This document shows, in pieces, positions 58,701 through 64,000 of a DNA stretch of 64,000 nucleotides. The stretch is from Ischnura elegans (lineage: Eukaryota; Arthropoda; Insecta; Odonata; Coenagrionidae): NCBI RefSeq assembly GCF_921293095.1, contig NC_060246.1, positions 84,627,030 through 84,691,029 on the forward strand, written 5' to 3'. The notes under the pieces were generated by a model that was given only the letters and a program-made list of their open reading frames with translations, had not been told where the DNA came from and did not search any database. Numbering within the stretch: the stretch's first letter is position 1; the number at the start of each line of letters is the position of its first letter. Position numbers and translations under genes: made by a program.

Positions 58701-61191
58701 TTACATGATTGGGCTTGGTGAAAATGAATTGATGGTAACTGATTGAAATTGTCGTAACATTAATATAAACCTATTTTAAGCAGGCACTAACTTTCACAGA
58801 TCTTTTATACCAGGAACATTGACACTGGCAAAGTTAGGAAGGGGGTGTAGGTGTTGAGCAATACAGTGGACTCTCGTTACTACCAAGTTCATGGGACCAA
58901 AAACCGGAGTTACGTAACAACTAAGTTTGTATGAATGTTTCTTTTAGGAATCGTCGAAAAAAAAGTTTGTCAAAATCTCTCGTCTCCTCAATCTCCTTGC
59001 ACTGCAAAATCACGTCAGAGTAAAGTGTATGATACACACGATTAAATTACGTGCGAATATGTAAAGGCAAACAAATTTGATCCATTTTCGCAGCACAAGA
59101 ATGCGGCATGACATAATTGAGGGTTGATAATTTCCCGAATGCAGTAAGTGCTCGATCGACGAACAAGCATTCCTTGAGGCCTTGTTCGTAAGTTGATAAA
59201 CCTATGCAAGGCATCAAGGAGTGCGGTTATCCTGCAGGATGCAACACTACATCAAAATTGTGCATTGACTCAGAATTGCGACGAACTGATTGAGCTTGCA
59301 ACGTAACCGGGGCCGAAAAAATTGCTGTCAGCGGAAGGAAGAATGGGCAAAACGCTGAACAGTTCCTGACTACAGTCTGGATTAAATGATACTTTGTTCA
59401 GATTATGCCCAAAGTGCGAATTCCTCTACGCCACATCGTGTCGCATTAGCAAACTCCAAAGGTGCCAAACTTGAAATTTTGGGCATGCTAGAATTTTTTG
59501 AATGTTTGTACCTCTGAAAGTGAGTAAATCAAATGTGCGTAGGAAGAGGACTAACTGCATGTCCAATTTACGAGCGGTAATGAGTGGGTCACCATTATTC
59601 CACAGGAATGAAGCTTATTATATGATGTTGCATGGATAATGAAGTATCTCCTACTGAAGAAAGAATCATAATAGATGCTCTTGGGGACAGTGCACGAGAA
59701 AAACTTAAGCGTAGCGCAATGATTTTGATGTAGCATAGTGTATAAAATCGCTGTTAGTGTGCTATGAAATGCCATTGCTTATCCGTGGAACTTCGTAATA
59801 TAGTTCACTTTGTAATCCCTGGGACCGGATCTAATGTTCGTAATTATGAAAATTTTGTAATAACGTTTCTTTTACTGTAGATTGGATAGGCCTTTTTGCC
59901 GGGACAAACGATTTACTTCCTAACAATGAGAACTTCGTAATAAGGTTGTTCGTATTAACGAGAGTCTAATGCAGTACTCTAGGGAGAGGATCTAACTGTG
60001 GGGGACCAAATCTCATTAATGCACAGAGAAATGTCAGCATAAACTAACTATTGCCCTAGCAGTATTAAACTCTATTTTAGTCATTTTGAGACAAGGAAAA
60101 CATAATTTCTGATGATAAGTATTTTGTTTTCCTATAAGTAGGGCATCATTAATAAAGAAATAGGGTAGTTTCCTTCATCAAAGAAAACGAAAGGCATTGA
60201 TTGCGATTCGTTACCCACCACTAGTGTATTCATAATATACAAATTATTTGGTTTTAGAAATACCGGGTTAGACGAATGGCAATGGTCCATTTTTATCCTC
60301 ATTTGAAAAGGGCCAGATTGGCGCCCATGCGATGCCACTCCACGTGACGTCACAGGGACCTAGTTTCTATACGAGAAGATAGGAGTTATACGTCGTCTGA
60401 GGTTACCATTGCATGCATGAGGCGCAGAGCTCAGGGAAACATGTCTTAACAATCACTTATTAAAACTGGCTAAGGTCGGAAAGTTTTCCTCGTTTGATAA
60501 GTTATTAATAATCCTTATTTAAGCCAAGCGCTACCAGCCAGCAGGGTACTAGGCTAGCCGCTAGCAGCCTGCGTCGTATCAGCGCTAAGCCTCGCCTCAA
60601 GGTCACCTCGCAGGGCGGGAGGGGGAACCAGAAATACGTCACGCGGAGAGACTTCCCGACATTCATACTTAAGCGTCGCGTTTTCGCGCGCTTGAAAATT
60701 TTCACTTTTCATTTAATCGCGAAAAATAGATATCGTCATTTAAAAATCTAAAAGCGTGAAATACGTACTCCAGGAGTAATAATCTTTCGATTTAGGCAAT
60801 AAAAAAATAATAGGAAACCACCCTATTCTCTATCTTCTAAAGAGAATAATAATTGCGACATCTTAAAAAACATTCATCAATATTTTTAACATCATGATTT
60901 CATAATAAAAAAAACATATTATGGAGAAGTAAAGAATTAACTTTTACCTTTGTTCGAGGAGCTGGCTTCCTTTGAAGAGCTAAGGGTATTGATGTACAGT
61001 TGCACAAAACTCGGGAATAACCCCATTCATTTAATTTATTATTATCCCCAGATGACATTGGATCACTTGAGTAACTTTCTTTCCATGAAGGATTAGACGG
61101 TTTGGAACAAATACTAGGTTGAATTTTTTTGTCGAAAATTTGGATGGACTTTAGCTCTTCTTCAAAAGATTTCATGTCTTCTACCACCATT
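46684..61191 (-). CDS. RPAP3: RPAP3 C-terminal part, six exons to the stop
   Basis: RPAP3 is the TPR subunit of the R2TP/PAQosome co-chaperone that links HSP90 and HSP70 to the RUVBL1/2 ring for assembling RNA polymerases, PIKK kinases and snoRNPs in the cytoplasm. Exons 61191-60948, 56905-56799, 55384-55234, 52165-52006, 47627-47463 and 46766-46684 join in phase (910 nt). The last three give the full RPAP3 C-terminal domain: YTFLKIWNQISDDSDYSKHA, RLLKRISPSNLSKVIGGKLD, LLEFLIGISQLPRF, LFLSPSEKD and GLFEKIEQSGKHQIPVELKG. The first three are a low-complexity linker. TPR exons were not found between 61192 and 64000, so the N-terminal part is probably outside. SPAG1 shares the domain and is the main alternative. 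Confidence 0.85.
47463..47627 (-). CDS. RPAP3: RPAP3 exon: C-terminal domain core
   Basis: Acceptor CTGTTTCAG, donor GTAAGT. Encodes IGGKLDGDMLSIILESLNLH then LLLEFLIGISQLPRFQAIIL and FLSPSEKD. Helical core with the L-S-x-L-x-R-F and M/L-F-x-S-x-x-E-K motifs of the family. Confidence 0.88.
48305..48846. mobile_element. piggyBac-type MITE, RPAP3 intron
   Basis: TTAA at 48301-48304, then CCCATTAATCCCCAGC; the right end TTTGGGGAATAATGGG is followed by TTAA at 48847-48850. A GCATTGCGTTAACGCAAC word lies near the left end and GCGTTGCATATATGC near the middle. No coding sequence. Confidence 0.78.
48905..49493 (+). mobile_element. LINE 3' end, 5'-truncated, RPAP3 intron
   Basis: The plus strand encodes the C-terminal region, with RSHRHIHVTLHKKRITAKSP then MGSKIFNFLPKSINL and a stop at 49382. 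A short 3' UTR follows, ending GGACAAATAAAAAATTTATT and an ATT repeat. The same protein end and 3' UTR style occurs at 54.0-54.9 kb. Confidence 0.75.
51016..51056. repeat. Perfect 19-bp palindrome
   Basis: AACAATGATTTAATTTTTA and its reverse complement are separated by three bases. AT-rich; flanked by GTTACGTGT repeats on the right. Confidence 0.7.
51695..51952. mobile_element. hAT-type MITE, RPAP3 intron
   Basis: Ends CAGTGGCATAGCCAGGGTTT and AAATTCCTGGCTACGTCACTG-like; flanks GTTATTAT and GTTGTTAT form an 8-bp duplication with one difference. An internal GGGGGG/CCCCCC hairpin follows the left end. Confidence 0.7.
52006..52165 (-). CDS. RPAP3: RPAP3 exon: start of C-terminal domain
   Basis: Acceptor TTTTATTACAG, donor GTATTT. 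Encodes EISKDDDCEKELDMDSSNSP then YTFLKIWNQISDDSDYSKHA and RLLKRISPSNLSK. The F-x-x-x-W and L-x-x-I-x-P-S-x-L positions match the beginning of the RUVBL-binding domain. Confidence 0.85.
52637..53264. mobile_element. hAT-like MITE with CAGGGTTCCCACT end
   Basis: CAGGGTTCCCACTAAATTAT at the left; TTCACGGCTGAGTGGGAAC at the right is its inverted partner (the last bases have changed). Both ends carry AAATTCACGG words. No 8-bp duplication is intact. Confidence 0.65.
53365..53560 (+). mobile_element. tRNA-derived SINE with AAATA tail
   Basis: GGCCTCGGTGGCGGCGGGGT is the A-box region, GGTTCGAGTCC at 53419-53429 a canonical B box, followed by CGCCTGGGTAAGTTACCC-like body and a tail of AAATAAATAAATAAATAA. 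About 196 bp. A different SINE family from the one at 1-76 and 38.4 kb. Confidence 0.8.
53707..53844. mobile_element. 138-bp piggyBac-type MITE
   Basis: TTAA at 53703-53706, then CCCCTTCACTGCTGTGAACG; the right end GCAGCAGTGAAAGGG is followed by TTAA at 53845-53848. No coding sequence. Confidence 0.8.
54005..54925 (+). mobile_element. LINE 3' half, 5'-truncated, RPAP3 intron
   Basis: The plus strand reads the end of a reverse transcriptase: NANKSGLIHFTTKNKA, TQFLGLTLTHTISWDEHINK, LRSKLNSLCFLIRSIRRTVS and FWGSSPHADIIFKIQ. A frame shift near 54470 follows, then HNYNTRKHKDFHPNFVRTTN to FFRSKMFYSLKEFFDSNF and a stop at 54743. The 3' end is a TAAA repeat near 54925. Jockey/CR1-like by these motifs; clade not fixed. 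Confidence 0.8.
55234..55384 (-). CDS. RPAP3: RPAP3 exon: linker
   Basis: Acceptor GATTTTCCATGCAG, donor GTAAGA. Encodes PSVQQPLRDMPLLTGGYSSA then NIDNAGDNSVDCDVEMQCSK and DQPM. Disordered linker; assignment rests on phase (2 to 0) between flanking RPAP3 exons. Confidence 0.65.
55856..56623. mobile_element. Tigger-type MITE, RPAP3 intron
   Basis: TA then CAGTGAGTCCTCGTTCTACG at 55856; the right end TTAAACGAGGACTCACTG stops at 56623 before TA. AACGTCA words repeat in both ends. The minus strand has a short MAKKVMTKTPSSTGKNALKS reading near 56240 that may be a transposase start. Confidence 0.8.
56799..56905 (-). CDS. RPAP3: RPAP3 exon: linker
   Basis: Acceptor TTTATTTTACAG, donor GTTAGT. Encodes DPGKSCVQVANKYSCSQGNK then SNRNSTDSGSNDGS. 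Low-complexity linker; supported by phase 0 to phase 2 joining. Confidence 0.6.
58226..58542. repeat. Second head-to-head inverted repeat with hammerhead-like cores
   Basis: Arms of about 120 bp (58226-58347, 58420-58542) are inverted with roughly a dozen differences around a G-rich spacer. Each holds TTGAAGA, a 6-bp hairpin (GTGACC with GGTCAC), GAAAC and GTYGG; plus-strand core 58453-58484, minus-strand core 58314-58283. The layout matches the structure at 27.75-27.99 kb, but the sequence is a different Penelope-like family. Confidence 0.75.
58864..59970. mobile_element. Tigger-like element, 1.1 kb, RPAP3 intron
   Basis: After TA, CAGTGGACTCTCGTTACTAC at 58864; the right end CGTATTAACGAGAGTCTAATG near 59970 is its inverted partner with decay at the tip. 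GTAATAAC/GTTACGTAAC words recur near both ends. No transposase recognised. Confidence 0.65.
60160..60827 (-). mobile_element. 668-bp TA-flanked MITE, copy 2
   Basis: Reverse-orientation copy of the element at 37609-38275: starts TAGGGTAGTTTCCTTCATCA and ends GGAAACCACCCTATT. The two copies differ at scattered sites and small indels, for example around the GCTAGCCGCTAGCAGCC segment. Confidence 0.8.
60948..61191 (-). CDS. RPAP3: RPAP3 exon: linker, first exon recognised in window
   Basis: Acceptor CATCTCATTCCAG and donor GTAAAA; one base completes a preceding codon, then MVVEDMKSFEEELKSIQIFD through NPSWKESYSSDPMSSGDNNK to QRKPAPRTK. The internal Met at 61190 is unlikely to be the start, because RPAP3 needs upstream TPR exons, but a short isoform cannot be excluded. 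Confidence 0.6.
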
Positions 61192-61850
61192 CTGGAATGA
61201 GATGAACTTAAAATAATTTAAACATTTACATAATTTGTGAAAAATAAACCATTTATGAACATCAAAGACACAATATTATTTCTGAACACTTACTAAACCA
61301 TCTTTGATTAAACTGGGGTAACTGAGTTCATGCTCAAACAATTATTTGCTTGATTTTCTTACTTGCAGTCAAAGCTTTCTTGACCTTTATTTACGATTTA
61401 CAGGAGGTAGAGTAAGTTTGACGTAGTAGTGTTCAACTTTGGCCTTTGCTCAGATGTTTTGTTGGATTCAACCGCTATTACTTTAAATATCATCTACTAG
61501 CTGATCTGGTATCACAAGAAGAACGAATGATCCCAACTGAATTGGCAGCATGAGGAAATGTTTAACTTTAAAACAACCCTCGATCGATACCTATGGATTA
61601 TCCTTGTCAGCAGACCTTCAGTGGAAAAAGGTTGTTAAATGTTCTTTTCTTTGATTGATGGCAGTATTTCAGACTGAACTCCCATACTTCAAGTAAATTC
61701 ACCTAAGTACCCTGTGTTTTGAGAGTGAGTTGATAGCTGTCCTAACATTTGGGAGCACGGCTTTTTACCATTGGAAACCTTCAAAAATTCTGTTTGACTA
61801 CGCAGAGTTCTCACTATTTCAAGCTACCTTTCACAGATTGCAATGTTCCA
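61192..61850. other. No feature recognised
   Basis: RPAP3 intron sequence or upstream region; no TPR-coding exon was found on the minus strand here. Confidence 0.35.
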
Positions 61851-62360
61851 AATTTAAGTCTTATCTTAAGGATATAGATGAGTCATAGTCCAAAATGATG
61901 AAAATATCTGTTACCTTTCTTTGGAGCACTTCTCCACTGATCTCTATGTACCCACGCCCTCCTGCTAGATGACTATGCAACACAATATTCTTCCTATCCT
62001 ATGGATTTATTTAAGTTCTCCTTTACAAGGGAGGAAATTTTTAAGACGTAGAGGGGTATGAAACATAGCCTTTCTTCCCACCTCGACTGAATATCGATTT
62101 CTACCGTGAAATCCTGTGCAAGAGAATTGAGCTTTCCTTTGTCAGTATTATTCAATAAAACCCTAAAGCATCAAATATTTCCTCAAATGCAAAAGAACTC
62201 AATTAATGTACCAGTGTTTAAAACTTAAGACAAATGTAACGAAATTACATAATTACATGCCAATATCCACCATACCAACATTTTCAAAGGTTTTAAAAAA
62301 TTTTCATCACATATATGTAGTCACATATTTCAACGTATTTACAGCAACATCAGATACACT
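61850..62360 (+). mobile_element. LINE reverse transcriptase fragment
   Basis: The plus strand at 62206-62350 reads KTNVTKLHNYMPISTIPTFS then KVLKNFHHIYVVTYFN, matching the NYRPIS-x-x-P-x-x-SK-x-x-E box of LINE reverse transcriptases. The surrounding frames are broken. Type resembles the Jockey/CR1-like copies at 49 and 54 kb. Confidence 0.65.
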
Positions 62361-62417
62361 GTCCTGTGTGCACAAATTTTTATGGGTAGGAGGGAAGGAG
62401 GCAATGGGGTAAGTTAA

Positions 62418-62480
62418 CCCTTTCAAGACGGTGGAGTTTTCTCCTTAGCATGACTGCTGGACTGAGAACCATGAGACTCT
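62418..62480 (+). mobile_element. Possible single piggyBac-type end
   Basis: TTAA at 62414-62417 then CCCTTTCAAGACGGTGG, like the left ends at 48.3 and 53.7 kb. No matching right end was found. Confidence 0.3.
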
Positions 62481-63360
62481 TCCGTCCCCTCTATACGCAG
62501 CATTTTTGCAGGACATTCGTTAAGAAGGGTCTCGCTAATAATCACGCACTCTCAGCACCAACCTTTTTCGACCCTTCCTGCCTCCCTCCCTGAGGGTAGT
62601 TGGACTCCCTCCTTTGGTGGTTTATGACCCTACAAGCGGCATTTGTTCATGGTCAATCATGCTATATTTATAAGAATAAGCTATATGGTTGCTTGCACAT
62701 AAAGTGCAGACTTCGAATTGAATTCCTTGTTTAATTCTAAGAATTTTTAAATGTTGAACAAAGCTCTACCGTCAATATTAATGCATTTAATGCAGCAAAA
62801 ATTTCCATGTAAATGTTTATACTGAAATCGAGATGACCACGGTCCCTTACCACAAAGAGGGGCAATATAAGACAAAGGGTCCGGGTACCTGCTCTTTTCA
62901 AGGGTACGCCCTAAGTTCTGCTTTGTTTGGTTCTGAAACTAAGACTTCGTGAACCAGTGACTGTCATAAAATGGGGAGAGCAAGGAAATGTATATTTCTG
63001 GCATTCATTTGCCTGCATAGAAAATTCTCCGACGAAAATTTGCGACTTTCGTCTCCCAGGTCAAGAAACGTTCTACCACATATTTTCGTCATTAGCGAAA
63101 ATGTTAAGGTGGTAGATGAAGGGAGAAGCTAAACCAGTGGGTGCTGCACAGTTGTAAATCAGTAGTGAAGGAATTGGATGGTGGGAAGGAGAGAGGGTGG
63201 ATAGTCATCAGTGCCTGAGGGTTAGAAAATACTGTAGAAAGGGTAGGAGGGGGGGGGGGGGGTGACAAATTACAATGCACAAGAAGGTTACAGGACGTTG
63301 TACATGAGATATTAATGGTAATTAATCAATGAGTGTTTGATTATTTAAGAAATATATATA
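62481..63360. other. No gene recognised; 14-G run at 63249-63262
   Basis: No coding or terminal repeat signature. A run of 14 G follows GGGTAGGA near 63249. Confidence 0.4.
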
Positions 63361-64000
63361 CAGTGGAACTTGGTTAGTACGTTTCTGAAGGGACCACGAA
63401 AAATGAACGTACTAACCAGGAAAACGTACTAACGAGGAAAGTAAATAATAGCAGTCGGGGTTATTGCAATCAGTGAAAAAGTCGTCATAATTACAATTAC
63501 TATCGGTAGTTCTCATAGGATCGCCTTCCTGAACTCTTTTCACATTTAAAATCAAGAAAATGAGCGCTACCATGAAAAACAATACCATGTGAATAAAAAT
63601 CGCAATTTTTCATGGACATCCCGGAGACGATTTCATGATTACGGCGTCTATCTCCCGTGATTTATCCTATATATATTTACAGAACGAGGACGAGTGAAGC
63701 TCAGACAAGTCATTTTTCTTTCTCACAGCGTACTCGGAGAATATAACAACAACCCGGAGTAAGTCAACTGGTTTTTTAAACATCATAAAAATTGGGCAAA
63801 ATTATATTGACTTTCAAATTACGGCAACAGCCGTAGACATTCGCTTCTGGAATGATACCATTTCGATTGTAAAATCGATCGATATATCGACTGATGACAC
63901 GCAAGATTATTAGATTACGACGTAATTACAAGAAATTTTTATATTAAACAGTTGAAATTTACTTTCAAAATTTGTCTAATGTCGTCTGCTTTCGTTCCGA
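63361..64000. mobile_element. Left end of a Tigger-like element cut by window edge
   Basis: After TA, CAGTGGAACTTGGTTAGTAC then AACGTACTAACCAGGAAAAC, the end style of the elements at 55.9 and 58.9 kb. The right end is outside the window. Confidence 0.55.

Noticed and set aside
62927-63115. 62-codon plus-strand stretch near the right edge
   Set aside because: No recognised domain, no splice context and no relation to RPAP3, which is on the other strand.
1-64000. CRISPR array, operon or bacterial-type system
   Set aside because: No regularly spaced identical repeats, no compact co-directional ORFs, and clear spliced genes show eukaryotic nuclear DNA.

Overview
The window looks like nuclear DNA from an insect, or a close arthropod relative. 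It is AT-rich and intron-rich, has no bacterial-style gene packing, and is dense in transposon remnants: Tigger/pogo, mariner, Harbinger, hAT, piggyBac, LINEs, tRNA-derived SINEs and Penelope-like ends. The strongest taxonomic clue is a complete ionotropic receptor gene of the arthropod IR75 type. I cannot name the order or species.

Three protein-coding genes can be assembled from short exons whose splice phases agree. (1) At 1012-5534 on the minus strand lie six exons of a gene cut by the left part of the window. They encode part of a C-type lectin-like domain followed by a Thr-rich stalk, one exon of which is a translated GCT/ACT repeat. (2) At 19685-43497 on the plus strand is a complete 12-exon IR75-like chemoreceptor. 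The joined frame is 2136 nt (711 residues plus stop), with signal peptide, ligand-binding halves S1 and S2, M1, pore, M3 and M4. (3) At 46684-61191 on the minus strand are the last six exons of an RPAP3 orthologue (R2TP/PAQosome co-chaperone subunit). They include the whole C-terminal RUVBL-binding domain and the stop; the TPR part is not found and probably lies beyond 64000. Genes 2 and 3 converge tail to tail.

The rest is mainly mobile DNA. From 5.7 to 17.3 kb: a Tigger-like element with a broken transposase, a GGCC-rich foldback element with a nested hAT-type MITE, a degenerate LINE on the minus strand, and Penelope-like terminal fragments. The receptor introns hold a mariner, a Tigger carrying a nested Harbinger-like element, a large Penelope-derived inverted repeat, hAT MITEs, LINE pieces, a CACTG-ended MITE, a TIR element and a 1.65-kb Tigger-like element. 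An element with an 8-bp target duplication sits 183 bp after the receptor stop and contains the first AATAAA. The RPAP3 introns and flank hold piggyBac-type MITEs, hAT MITEs, LINE 3' ends, a SINE, a second Penelope-type inverted repeat and further Tigger-type ends.

The least expected signals are: several Penelope-like terminal segments that keep a hammerhead-ribozyme-like core (CTGANGA, hairpin, GAAAC), two of them as head-to-head inverted repeats; a 23-nt inverted match that suggests template switching at 27.3/27.9 kb; and a 50-bp hairpin flanked by 16-bp direct repeats at 36.7 kb.
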